Notes under the pieces: model-generated
Database searches by the model: none
Told to the model about the DNA's origin: nothing
What the model saw: the letters and a program-made list of their open reading frames with translations, nothing else
Source: an uncultured Eubacteriales bacterium
GTDB taxonomy: Bacteria > Bacillota > Clostridia > Lachnospirales > Anaerotignaceae
Assembly: GCA_959604475.1 (NCBI GenBank)
Contig: CAUHBX010000009.1
Coordinates: 1 to 12,321, forward strand
Direction of reading: 5' to 3'
Length of the DNA: 12,321 nt
In this document: piece after piece, positions 1 to 6,061 of the stretch
Layout of the letters: the number at the start of each line of letters is the position of its first letter
How positions within the stretch are numbered: position 1 is the stretch's first letter
Program-made: the position numbers and the translations under genes

Positions 1-116
1 TTTCCGATAGGGCGGTGTTCCTCCGGCAGTTTCAAATCCGGGATGTAGTAATCTTCAATCAAAGTGTAATGCAGCCCATTCTTTTCATCGTAAATGTTTT
101 TCTTCAATTCACTCAT
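1..116 (-). CDS. tnpV: TnpV-family transposon protein, N-terminal part (runs off the left edge)
   Basis: Reading leftward from an ATG at 116, 38 complete codons are visible, beginning MSELKKNIYDEKNGLHYTL and continuing into a segment with YYIPDL and LPEEHRPIG. This matches my memory of TnpV, a small protein carried by Tn4451-like and related mobile elements of Clostridia. Its biochemical role is not well defined. A GAGGAG ribosome binding site lies just upstream (125-130, read on the minus strand), which fixes the start. The gene is cut by the window edge, so its completeness cannot be judged. Its presence suggests that a mobile element lies to the left and that the AT-rich stretch to the right may be an element end or a neighbouring insertion. 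I am fairly sure of the family and unsure which element it belongs to. Confidence 0.8.
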   Translation of the reverse strand, partial: MSELKKNIYDEKNGLHYTLIEDYYIPDLKLPEEHRPIG

Positions 117-170
117 ATTTTTAATCTCCTCATTCTGGCTTGTTTTTTGCAAGTCTGACTCTCCAGAAAT

Positions 171-247
171 ATTGGTAAATCATTGGTAAATTTGAGAGTT
201 GAACACAAGAACTACTATTTATAGAAGTATTTAAGACGATTTAAGAC
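171..247. repeat. Two short tandem direct repeats in the tnpV upstream region
   Basis: ATTGGTAAAT occurs at 171-180 and 182-191 (period 11). ATTTAAGAC occurs at 229-237 and 239-247 (period 10). Periods of about one helical turn would suit side-by-side protein binding upstream of tnpV. A small GC-rich palindrome, CTGCC-GT-GGCAG (270-281), stands out nearby in AT-rich sequence. No convincing promoter was found in the gap, and the function is inferred only from spacing. Confidence 0.4.
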
Positions 248-391
248 TTTTTATTCTGAACAGTAAATCCTGCCGTGGCAGATGAAAAGAACGTTAATCA
301 TTTTATAAACTCCTTGTATGTACTGAATTTTCGGTTAACAATACTCCTAGTATAAAACATGGAATATTAATGGTCAACATTTTGACAATAA

Positions 392-441
392 ATAATAAAA
401 TGCCAAGAGCAGGCTTATCTCTGTCCTTGGCATTTTATTAT
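392..441 (-). terminator. Rho-independent terminator of the leftward regulator cluster
   Basis: A perfect 16-bp stem pairs 392-407 with 426-441 around an 18-nt loop. It lies 15 bases beyond the stop of the coiled-coil gene. On the minus strand the second arm is rich in A/T, so it gives a U-rich tail. The core CCAAG/CTTGG supplies the stable part. It marks the end of the leftward transcription unit. Confidence 0.8.
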
Positions 442-456
442 CTATTATATGTAATA

Positions 457-795
457 TTATCTGGCCATTTTCAACTGGTTCAATTCTGTGGAGTGGGTTG
501 TAACAACTTTTTTAACAATGTCAACGTCAAACTTAACAACATCAACGTCCTCTTTTATCTGATTAACATTGTCCGTAAGGGGCCTATATCCCTCAGCTAG
601 AAGCTGTATGTTTTTGTTGGTATCGTTTTCTAATGTTGATTCTATATTTGTAACACGTTTTTTCACGTCTTTAATCTCATTCATCAATTCCTGATTTGAA
701 GAAGCAAGGGAACTTATAGAAACATCCAATTTTGCGTTAAGGGCAGAAAATAAGGTGTTCATTGTATCAATAACTTGTTTTAATTCATCTGTCAT
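457..795 (-). CDS. Small coiled-coil protein of unknown function
   Basis: The product has 112 residues and no recognised catalytic motif. Most of it, roughly residues 35-98, shows hydrophobic residues at heptad-like spacing among charged ones (IKDVKKRVTNIES, then VNQIKEDVDVVKFDVDIVKK), which indicates an extended coiled coil. The middle NDTNKNIQLLAEGY stretch resembles small coiled-coil proteins often found near mobile elements and XRE genes in Clostridia. That likeness is from memory, with no function known. The start is ATG at 795, because AGGAGGG lies just upstream. An in-frame TTG at 816 would put this ribosome binding site inside the gene. It is the last gene of the leftward cluster, 36 bases after the XRE gene before it, and is followed by a strong terminator. 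A structural or oligomerising partner of the regulators is possible but unproven. Confidence 0.75.
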   Translation of the reverse strand: MTDELKQVIDTMNTLFSALNAKLDVSISSLASSNQELMNEIKDVKKRVTNIESTLENDTNKNIQLLAEGYRPLTDNVNQIKEDVDVVKFDVDIVKKVVTTHSTELNQLKMAR

Positions 796-831
796 AAATA
801 ACCCTCCTTGAACCAATTAAAACCAGATATA

Positions 832-1173
832 TTATTTATCGTAGTTTTGCCTGTTATGAGTAATAGTATCTACCAATTCAGTAATAAGGTCAATCTCTTT
901 TTCATTTAATAAGTAAGCTTTTTTAGTCAGGTTTGTTATCTCCACAGGAATTTCATTCTCGCTATTAAAAAATTCCATTGGTGTGACTCCGAGATAATCA
1001 CAAATAACAAAAAACATAGGCAAGGACGGAAAGCTCTTTTTACTTTCAATATTAGCCATATACCCTTTATTTTGTCCCATAGATAAGCTCATATCTCTGG
1101 CAGAATTACCTTTTTTCATTCTTAATTTTATTAATCTGTTAAAAAAGTAATCTTCGTATTCCTCTGGATGCAC
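832..1173 (-). CDS. XRE-type helix-turn-helix regulator (downstream paralogue)
   Basis: This 113-residue protein has an N-terminal XRE/Cro-like DNA-binding domain at about residues 12-70. The helix-turn-helix core is SARDMSLSMGQNKGYMANIE, followed by the usual final helices ending in GVTPMEFF. The C-terminal 40 residues are charged and probably helical, with no sensor domain visible. The start is a GTG at 1173 with an AAGGTGG ribosome binding site about 10 bases upstream; no better ATG is present. It is clearly paralogous to the next gene upstream: FNRLIKLRMKK matches SNRITKLRMKK, GQNKGY matches GQNKSY, and TPMEFF matches TPIEFF. It is probably co-transcribed with that gene and with the coiled-coil gene. 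It likely acts as a small dimeric repressor; the target is unknown, though autoregulation is likely. Confidence 0.85.
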   Translation of the reverse strand: MHPEEYEDYFFNRLIKLRMKKGNSARDMSLSMGQNKGYMANIESKKSFPSLPMFFVICDYLGVTPMEFFNSENEIPVEITNLTKKAYLLNEKEIDLITELVDTITHNRQNYDK

Positions 1174-1243
1174 CGTACAACCACCTTTTAAAAATATAGT
1201 TAGGAATATATTTAATTATTAGTTGATTATAACCCTAATTACT

Positions 1244-1591
1244 TTAATTTTTATCCAAAAACCGCTGAATTACTGACAGTAATATTTCAACATCCTCCGG
1301 TGATAATTTACCTATTTCTTTTCGTGCAAGAGTGTATATTTCTGGCTCTTTAAGTGAGGCATCAAAAAACTCTATCGGTGTTATTTCAAAATATTCACAG
1401 ATTTTAAAAAAACAAAAAAACGATGGCATCGATTTTTTTGTAGAGATACTTTGTATATATGACTTGTTTTGTCCTAATTCTAAGCTCATTTTATATTCGG
1501 AGACATTCTTTTTCATCCTAAGCTTAGTAATTCTGTTACTGACAAACTCGCAGTACTTAATTGCTTCAACTTCTTCTGGGTCTCGCGCCAT
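1244..1591 (-). CDS. XRE-type helix-turn-helix regulator (first gene of the leftward cluster)
   Basis: The product has 115 residues with an XRE-like domain at about 19-76, including SEYKMSLELGQNKSYIQSI and TPIEFFD, then a short helical tail ending LSPEDVEILLSVIQRFLDKN. ATG at 1591 is preferred because AGGTGA lies a few bases upstream. An in-frame GTG at 1600 overlaps that ribosome binding site. The protein is a diverged tandem duplicate of the following gene. The gene is led by a good promoter (1659-1687) bracketed by an inverted repeat, which suits negative autoregulation by this protein or its paralogue. No toxin-like partner, peptidase or ligand domain is visible, so it is a plain DNA-binding regulator as far as the sequence shows. 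Confidence 0.85.
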   Translation of the reverse strand: MARDPEEVEAIKYCEFVSNRITKLRMKKNVSEYKMSLELGQNKSYIQSISTKKSMPSFFCFFKICEYFEITPIEFFDASLKEPEIYTLARKEIGKLSPEDVEILLSVIQRFLDKN

Positions 1592-1610
1592 TATTATCAC
1601 CTAATTTCGC

Positions 1611-1702
1611 TTATCAATCATTGGTATTAAATAATAACAGAAAACTTGTTTTAAATACATTATATGATGACTCATTTATTTAATCAACCATATGATTGAT
1701 AA
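1611..1702. promoter_or_regulatory. Widely spaced 11-bp inverted repeat bracketing the XRE-cluster promoter
   Basis: TTATCAATCAT (1611-1621) is the exact reverse complement of ATGATTGATAA (1692-1702). Each arm is also flanked by ACCA/TGGT, offset by one base. The two arms lie either side of the leftward promoter. One touches the -35 and the other lies in the transcribed leader. This is the layout of a repressor that binds two operators and may loop the DNA. The regulator that binds is inferred, most simply one of the XRE proteins. Confidence 0.55.
1659..1687 (-). promoter_or_regulatory. Sigma-A type promoter for the leftward XRE cluster
   Basis: Read on the minus strand, TTGATT (1687-1682) is followed after 17 bases by a perfect TATAAT (1664-1659). 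Transcription would begin near 1652, giving a leader of about 60 bases before the ATG at 1591. Confidence 0.7.
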
Positions 1703-1740
1703 TATTAACCTCTATATAATGCTGGTAGTTTTAAAATTTT

Positions 1741-1755
1741 CAGTTTTTAAAACTG
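1741..1755. promoter_or_regulatory. Palindrome upstream of the RHH gene promoter
   Basis: CAGTTTT-T-AAAACTG is a perfect 7-1-7 palindrome that ends eight bases before the candidate -35 of the RHH gene. A related AGTTTTAAAATTTT lies immediately to its left (1727-1740). It is a plausible operator for the divergent gene; the A/T-rich content lowers confidence. Confidence 0.4.
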
Positions 1756-1763
1756 TTTGTTTA

Positions 1764-1792
1764 TTGAGGAATACTTCTTTTATTGATACTAT
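1764..1792 (+). promoter_or_regulatory. Candidate promoter for the RHH gene
   Basis: TTGAGG (1764-1769) and TACTAT (1787-1792) are separated by 17 bases. Transcription would start near 1799, about 50 bases before the ATG. A TATAAT at 1715-1720 also exists but has no properly spaced -35. Confidence 0.5.
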
Positions 1793-1847
1793 TAATAAAT
1801 GAAAGGGCTATTTTATAAATTTAATGTTTATTTAAAGTGGTGATATA

Positions 1848-2012
1848 ATGATGAAAAATATAAAACATCTGGGTTTGACTTTAGATGAGGAAACTCATGC
1901 TAAATTTAAAAAGCTTGCAAAATATAATGGACGTTCAATTAATCAGGAAGTAATTCGTTTAATACATAAAGCCTTGGTTAACCATGAAAAAAGGTATGGT
2001 TCACTAGAATAA
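1848..2012 (+). CDS. Small ribbon-helix-helix (Arc-like) DNA-binding protein
   Basis: This short gene encodes 54 residues beginning MMKNIKHLGLTLDEETHAKF. The pattern is that of an Arc/MetJ-type ribbon-helix-helix: a short beta strand (HLGLTLD), a first helix (EETHAKFKKLAKYNG), the RSINQEV turn and start of helix 2, then the helix VIRLIHKALVNHEKRYG. Such proteins bind DNA as dimers through the beta strand. GTGGTGAT (1837-1844) is a ribosome binding site at suitable distance. A second ATG at 1851 would remove only one residue. It is divergent from the XRE cluster and precedes a strong bidirectional terminator. Arc-like proteins of this size are common on phages and mobile elements, or serve as antitoxins, but no toxin gene lies beside it. 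The fold is fairly sure and the target is unknown. Confidence 0.8.
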   Translation: MMKNIKHLGLTLDEETHAKFKKLAKYNGRSINQEVIRLIHKALVNHEKRYGSLE

Positions 2013-2121
2013 TAATACTTATATCATAGTTAAAAAAGGAGTATCAGTTCATTTTAATTTATATAGCATTATACAGACAGGCAATATAGAACCTGCAGTC
2101 ATTATCCTGTCATTTCAACAT

Positions 2122-2160
2122 AAAAAAAGAAAGGTTTCTTATTGAAACCTTTCTTTTTTT
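2122..2160. terminator. Bidirectional terminator between the RHH gene and the pyrophosphatase gene
   Basis: A perfect 17-bp stem pairs 2122-2138 with 2144-2160 around a 5-base loop. Runs of seven A and seven T at its ends give a U-tail in either direction. It begins one base from the pyrophosphatase stop codon (2162-2164), so it serves convergent genes. It also separates the AT-rich left region from the more GC-rich right region. Confidence 0.9.
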
Positions 2161-2161
2161 A

Positions 2162-3808
2162 TTAACCCTGCATCGCCGCAAGGATTGTAGGTATAAGCTG
2201 TTTTTTCCTTGATACTACCCCGGGCAGGCTTATGGGCGCTCCTGCAGAGGTATCGGCTGAAAATGCCTTGCCCAGTATTTCTCCGGCATTTTTGCCTTCG
2301 TAAATAAGCTCTGTGCCTTCTTCCATAATATTTGTAAGCATAACGCAGGCCATGTCAATTCCATGCGCCTCGCTGAAGCCCTGCATATAAGGTTCAAGCC
2401 TCTGCCTTATCTCATCAAGCCCCTTTTTGTCTATTGAGCTGATTTGGCCTACCCCGAACTTTACGCCGTTTACGGAAAAGGTTTTATAATCCTGGTAAAA
2501 TATATCCTCCTCGGATTTTCCAGCAAGGGAGCTTCCAGCGTGGAACATATCCCCGGCAAATATTTTTATATCTATTTCCGCTAGGGCGGCAAGCCGTTCT
2601 CCCGCGGCAACATCTGCAGGCGTGCATGTAGGCGAGCGGAAAAGCAGCGTATCTGATAAAATGGCGGCGCAAAGCAGGCCGCTTGTTTTTTTATCAGGGG
2701 TTATTCCCGCCTCCCTGTACATCTGCTCAACTATGGTTGCTGTACAGCCGACGGGCTGGTTCCTGAAAAATATCGGGGACATTGTTTCAATACTTGCCAG
2801 CCTATGATGGTCTATTATCTCAAGCAGTGAAGCCTGCTCGATTCCGTCTACGGCCTGGGATTTTTCGTTATGGTCAACCAATATGAGGGAACGTCCCTCA
2901 ACGTTCATAACATACCTGCGGGAAATCATACCGCGGTATCTGCCATCCATGTCAAGCACCGGAAAGTCACGGTATCTCTTTTCGGCCATTACTTTTTTAA
3001 CGTCGTCTATATAGGCGTCCTCACGGAAGGTCACAACTCCGTCTGTTTTCATAAAATGGCCGACCGGAGCGCTTTGGTTAATCAGCCTGGCTACGGAATA
3101 GGAGTCAAATTTTGTTGATATTATGCTGCAGCCGCTGCTTTTTGACAGTGATTTTATTGTTTCCGGTATCGGGGTTCCGTTGCACACAATGAGGCACTGG
3201 GCGCCCATTTCTATGGAGCATAGCTGTGCGTCGCTTCGGTTGCTGAGAATAATAATATCACCGGGCTCAATATACTCCTCCATGATTTCAGGGTTTCCCG
3301 CGCCGACAAGTATTCTGCCGCGGCTTATAATACTTTCGGGGTCTCCGATTAACAGCTCGCCGTCAAGGGTCTCAATAAGGTTGGAGTAGGGTGTTTTTGC
3401 GTCTGCAAGTATTTCCTGGTCGTAAATCTCCATATATGCGGTTACAATATCCTTTATTGTTATAATACCCTCAAGCAGGCCGTTGTCTGTTACAGGCAGG
3501 GTTACCGCATTTGAGCCCTTCATCTTTTCCCAGGCCTTTTTAAGGGAGGTTTCCCTGCTGATTCCAGGCGCGTTTCGTATTTCTATATCGCTTATGCGTG
3601 TTTTTACATCCGGTATATAGGCCGGAGCGTCAACATTGAAATAGTCCAGCACATACTGGGTTTCCTGATTTATCTGCCCGGCGCGGCCTGCGCTGTAGGA
3701 CGCCGACGGGTCAAGGGCTGCTTTAAGCGCTGCATAGGCAACGGCAGAGCAAATGGAGTCTGTATCCGGGTTTTTGTGGCCGATTACAGTTATATTTTTT
3801 TCGCTCAT
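2162..3808 (-). CDS. ppaC: Manganese-dependent inorganic pyrophosphatase with regulatory CBS and DRTGG domains
   Basis: This 548-residue cytosolic enzyme hydrolyses pyrophosphate to phosphate and belongs to family II (DHH/DHHA2). The catalytic N-terminal motif GHKNPDTDS (10-18) carries the metal ligands His11, Asp15 and Asp17. The regulatory insert holds a first CBS domain (about 68-130), a DRTGG-like domain (about 135-245) and a second CBS domain (about 248-305). Catalysis resumes with VDHN (311-314), IIDHHR (331-336) and SDT (385-387), and the DHHA2 domain ends with SRKKQ (533-537). The length is the full length expected for CBS-PPases. In studied members the CBS pair binds adenine nucleotides and tunes activity. 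AAGGAG lies before the ATG. The gene is monocistronic, with its own promoter (3878-3906) and a terminator adjoining the stop. No defects are seen. Confidence 0.95.
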   Translation of the reverse strand: MSEKNITVIGHKNPDTDSICSAVAYAALKAALDPSASYSAGRAGQINQETQYVLDYFNVDAPAYIPDVKTRISDIEIRNAPGISRETSLKKAWEKMKGSNAVTLPVTDNGLLEGIITIKDIVTAYMEIYDQEILADAKTPYSNLIETLDGELLIGDPESIISRGRILVGAGNPEIMEEYIEPGDIIILSNRSDAQLCSIEMGAQCLIVCNGTPIPETIKSLSKSSGCSIISTKFDSYSVARLINQSAPVGHFMKTDGVVTFREDAYIDDVKKVMAEKRYRDFPVLDMDGRYRGMISRRYVMNVEGRSLILVDHNEKSQAVDGIEQASLLEIIDHHRLASIETMSPIFFRNQPVGCTATIVEQMYREAGITPDKKTSGLLCAAILSDTLLFRSPTCTPADVAAGERLAALAEIDIKIFAGDMFHAGSSLAGKSEEDIFYQDYKTFSVNGVKFGVGQISSIDKKGLDEIRQRLEPYMQGFSEAHGIDMACVMLTNIMEEGTELIYEGKNAGEILGKAFSADTSAGAPISLPGVVSRKKQLIPTILAAMQG

Positions 3809-3877
3809 TCAAATTCTCCTTATTAGTTTTATATAAAACATTATTCCCAAATAAATCCTGATATAAGAACTAATTTT

Positions 3878-3906
3878 ATAATACCACGGCTGGAGCCGGT
3901 AAACAA
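3878..3906 (-). promoter_or_regulatory. Promoter of the pyrophosphatase gene, with a palindrome in its spacer
   Basis: On the minus strand TTGTTT (3906-3901) is followed after 17 bases by TATTAT (3883-3878). The spacer contains CGGCT-GG-AGCCG (3887-3898), a GC-rich palindrome between the two promoter elements. It could be a repressor site, though chance cannot be excluded. Confidence 0.65.
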
Positions 3907-3940
3907 GTTTAGAGTTTTACTTATGGGGGATAGGCACTTC

Positions 3941-3969
3941 TTGTAAAAGAATAACCTCTGTGCTACTAT
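3941..3969 (+). promoter_or_regulatory. Promoter of the racemase-family gene
   Basis: TTGTAA (3941-3946), a 17-base spacer and TACTAT (3964-3969) form a good sigma-A promoter. The predicted start near 3976 leaves a short leader that contains the GGGAGG ribosome binding site. Confidence 0.7.
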
Positions 3970-3998
3970 GGTAAAAACGGAACAGGGAGGAAAAAGAA

Positions 3999-4682
3999 TT
4001 GAAAACAATAGGGCTTCTGGGCGGAATGAGCTGGGAAAGCACGGTTACATACTATCGGATTATAAATGAGGCTGTGAAAAGGGAAATGGGAGGCCTGCAT
4101 TCGGCAAAGATACTGCTGTACAGTGTGGACTTTGCGGAAATTGAGAAATGCCAGGCAGAAGGAGACTGGGCAAGAAGCGCGGAGATTTTAAGCGGGGCGG
4201 CAAAGTCATTGGAGGATGGAGGCGCTGACTTCATAGTTATATGCACAAATACAATGCATAAGGTAGCCGGTGAAATAGGCAGGGGGATTTCAATTCCAAT
4301 TGTGCATATCGCGGAAGCGACCTCAGACAGCCTGAAGGAAAGGGGAATTAAAAAGGCAGCCCTCCTTGGAACTAAGTACACAATGACGCAGGATTTTTAT
4401 AAAAATAAGCTGATAGAGGCTGGTATAGACGTAATTATCCCCGACGATGTCGATAGGGTTAACGATATAATTTATAACGAGCTGTGCCTTGGGAAAGTCT
4501 TGGAACAGTCAAAGGCTGCATACCTGGGTATCATAAGAGGGTTGAAAGAAAAGGGCGCAGAGTCTGTTATTTTGGGCTGTACTGAAATAGGGCTTCTAAT
4601 AAAGCAGGAGGATGTGGATATCCCTGTTTTCGATACTACACTGATACACGCCGAAAGGGCGGCAAAGCTTGCAATGGAATAA
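3999..4682 (+). CDS. Aspartate/glutamate racemase-family protein
   Basis: The product has 227 residues, the usual size for this family of cofactor-independent cytosolic racemases. They interconvert L- and D-acidic amino acids by a two-cysteine mechanism. The N-terminus has the family's LLGGMSWEST signature (6-15). The two catalytic cysteines are Cys82 in ICTNTMH and Cys194 in LGCTEIGLL, both in the expected places. The start is a TTG at 3999, eight bases after GGGAGG; the next in-frame Met lies inside the LLGGM motif, so it cannot be the start. It is a single-gene unit with its own promoter and a terminator at 4685-4712. Aspartate racemase (D-Asp for peptidoglycan cross-bridges) is the likeliest activity. 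A broader amino-acid or hydroxy-acid specificity is possible in this family. Confidence 0.88.
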   Translation: MKTIGLLGGMSWESTVTYYRIINEAVKREMGGLHSAKILLYSVDFAEIEKCQAEGDWARSAEILSGAAKSLEDGGADFIVICTNTMHKVAGEIGRGISIPIVHIAEATSDSLKERGIKKAALLGTKYTMTQDFYKNKLIEAGIDVIIPDDVDRVNDIIYNELCLGKVLEQSKAAYLGIIRGLKEKGAESVILGCTEIGLLIKQEDVDIPVFDTTLIHAERAAKLAME

Positions 4683-4684
4683 GT

Positions 4685-4712
4685 AAAGGCCGGATAAATT
4701 TCCGGCCTTTTT
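4685..4712. terminator. Bidirectional terminator between the racemase and nucleoside hydrolase genes
   Basis: AAAGGCCGGA (4685-4694) pairs perfectly with TCCGGCCTTT (4701-4710) over a 6-base loop. It is followed by extra T on the plus strand and bounded by AAA on the other side. It lies between the stops of two convergent genes at 4682 and 4715. Confidence 0.9.
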
Positions 4713-4714
4713 AA

Positions 4715-5704
4715 TTATTTAAATGAAGCAACCCTTTCAAAAAGAATTTTATTAAACAAATCCCTGTCAGCATTCAACGCGACATGGCAGTTATCAGGCA
4801 TGTTATGGAAATGGCGGGTGTCAACTATTGTCATGCCGTCGGCAAAGCCGCCGCTTATATCAACATCCACTCTCGTGTAAAGCACATCCTTAAGCACGCT
4901 GGGGTCAATGATGTACGCTACGCAAAGGGCGTCATGTATGGGGCACAGGTCTGGCTCGTGAAGGGGCTGAAGAATATTGTAGGCCCTTGTCCTGATTTCA
5001 ATAAGCTCCGCCATCATATCTCCGACCGGGGTATTCAGGTCCTTATACTGCTGTACTTCGCTGAGCTTTGTTGAGGCCGCGTGCGTTGCGTCAAGGGGTA
5101 CAAGTGTTATTTTCGCACCGCAGTTCATAACTATTTCTGCTGCCTCAGGGTCCTTCCAGATATTAAATTCAGCCGCAGCGGTCGAATTTCTCTGAATATG
5201 GCCGCCTCCCATGATTACGATTTCCTCAATATTGTCTACAATTGAAGGCTCCGCACGGAGAAGGATAGCTATATTTGTAAGGGGGCCTACGGGTACTAGG
5301 GTAACCTTTTCTGGGCTGTTTTTAATTGTGTTTATGTACCATGTAACGAAGTTTTCGGGAACCGGTTTTGTCACAGGCTCGGGAAGATTAAATTTTTTAG
5401 GATGATAACACACTTCCTCGCCGTTTTCGTCAAACTGGATTTCCGGGGTTTTCGGATTTTTTGTCCTTCCGGGCAGCAGCTCATGTACGAGTGGCTCCGC
5501 AGCTCCCTTTACAACCGGAATTTTATCCTGCATTCCTAAAAGCTCGACTATCTTAAGTGTATTTGTAAGGGTGTCCTCCAGGGGGCGGTTTCCGTTTACA
5601 GCACATACTCCCAGAAGATTAATTTCCGGCGATAAAGCAGCCAGAATTATGGCGCAGGCGTCATCAGAGCCTGTGTCAACATCAAGTATAACGTTTCTTG
5701 CCAT
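4715..5704 (-). CDS. Inosine-uridine-type nucleoside hydrolase
   Basis: This 329-residue cytosolic enzyme should cleave the N-glycosidic bond of ribonucleosides, releasing base and ribose for salvage. The hallmark DVDTGSDD (8-15) supplies the Ca2+-binding aspartates. Further family features are VNGN (37-40), VGPLTN (139-144), MGGG (165-168), EFNIWKDPEAA (179-189) and the late HDA (257-259). All are intact and the length is normal. AGGAGG lies eight bases before the ATG at 5704, and the stop of the short upstream frame overlaps that ribosome binding site, so translation may be coupled. No pentose kinase or transporter is adjacent. Base preference (purine or pyrimidine, RihA/B/C-like) cannot be told from the sequence by eye. 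Confidence 0.93.
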   Translation of the reverse strand: MARNVILDVDTGSDDACAIILAALSPEINLLGVCAVNGNRPLEDTLTNTLKIVELLGMQDKIPVVKGAAEPLVHELLPGRTKNPKTPEIQFDENGEEVCYHPKKFNLPEPVTKPVPENFVTWYINTIKNSPEKVTLVPVGPLTNIAILLRAEPSIVDNIEEIVIMGGGHIQRNSTAAAEFNIWKDPEAAEIVMNCGAKITLVPLDATHAASTKLSEVQQYKDLNTPVGDMMAELIEIRTRAYNILQPLHEPDLCPIHDALCVAYIIDPSVLKDVLYTRVDVDISGGFADGMTIVDTRHFHNMPDNCHVALNADRDLFNKILFERVASFK

Positions 5705-5716
5705 AGGTAATTCCTC

Positions 5717-5901
5717 CTAAATAATTGTTTTTATAAGTTCACCGTATAATTGGGGTGATATAACTTCCTTAAGTACTTCAAGCGCTTCATAATTTTCATT
5801 CGCATGGTATCCTCCGCCGGATTGTTCAATTGTTTCATTCATAATAAGATTAAACCCTAACGAGTGATACAGGCATACTCGAGAATAGGCTTGTCCAGCA
5901 T
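5717..5901 (-). pseudogene. Two short open frames before the nucleoside hydrolase: decayed gene or leader peptides
   Basis: Leftward from an ATG at 5901 there is a GGAGG (5910-5906) four bases upstream and a 14-residue frame, MLDKPILEYACITR, ending at TAG (5859-5857). Fifteen bases on, in another frame, an ATG at 5842 opens 41 residues (MNETIEQSGGGYHANENYEA and so on) ending ISPQLYGELIKTII at TAG (5719-5717). That stop overlaps the ribosome binding site of the hydrolase. The second frame lacks its own ribosome binding site but stays open further upstream through the first one. The well-mixed, protein-like composition suggests that start and end pieces of one small gene were joined out of frame by a deletion or frameshift. 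A translated leader controlling the hydrolase is the alternative. I do not recognise the family. Confidence 0.4.
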
Positions 5902-5936
5902 ACTGCCTCCGAGAATGTATAATGTTATTCTATATA

Positions 5937-5965
5937 ACTATACCATATTTTTACCTTTGGTTAAA
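5937..5965 (-). promoter_or_regulatory. Extended -10 promoter for the nucleoside hydrolase transcript
   Basis: On the minus strand TATAGT (5942-5937) is preceded by TGG (5945-5943), an extended -10. A weak TTTAAC (5965-5960) lies 17 bases further upstream. The start near 5930 would place the 14-codon frame about 30 bases into the transcript. Confidence 0.55.
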
Positions 5966-6061
5966 TTTATTTTTTCTTTTCATACCATATATTTTATTGT
6001 ATATTTAAATTGTACTGGATTTTATACAAATCAAAAACGTTTTACTGAAAGGATGATAATT

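Larger units (their letters stand above)
5705..6061. other. 357-base divergent spacer between the nucleoside hydrolase and abfD genes
   Basis: The left half, read leftward, holds two short open frames (5717-5901) and a promoter (5937-5965) leading to the nucleoside hydrolase. The right part (5966-6046) is very AT-rich with long T-runs and should hold the abfD promoter, but I find no well-spaced -35/-10 pair for that direction. The rightward open frame that extends upstream of abfD to 5864 lacks a usable start and is not coding. Confidence 0.6.

Noticed and set aside
370..600. Rightward 76-codon open frame
   Set aside because: It runs through the terminator hairpin and antisense over the 3' end of the coiled-coil gene, with no ribosome binding site and a low-complexity product.
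1244..2012. Toxin-antitoxin system made of the XRE and RHH genes
   Set aside because: All three candidates are DNA-binding proteins. No toxin-like nuclease, kinase or acetyltransferase gene is adjacent, and the RHH gene is divergent rather than paired in an operon.
2484..3389. Several open frames of 60-90 codons overlapping the pyrophosphatase gene on both strands
   Set aside because: They lie fully within a long gene with intact family motifs and have no ribosome binding sites or recognisable products; they are frame shadows.
5951..5980. Rex-type redox operator upstream of abfD
   Set aside because: TTGGTTAAAT resembles a left half-site, but the right half is a T-run with no matching TTAACAA, so the palindrome is absent.
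5864..6061. N-terminal extension of the 4-hydroxybutyryl-CoA dehydratase frame
   Set aside because: The extension begins at a GTG without a ribosome binding site, and its product is hydrophobic and AT-driven. The known enzyme starts at the residues encoded from 6062, just after GAAAGG.
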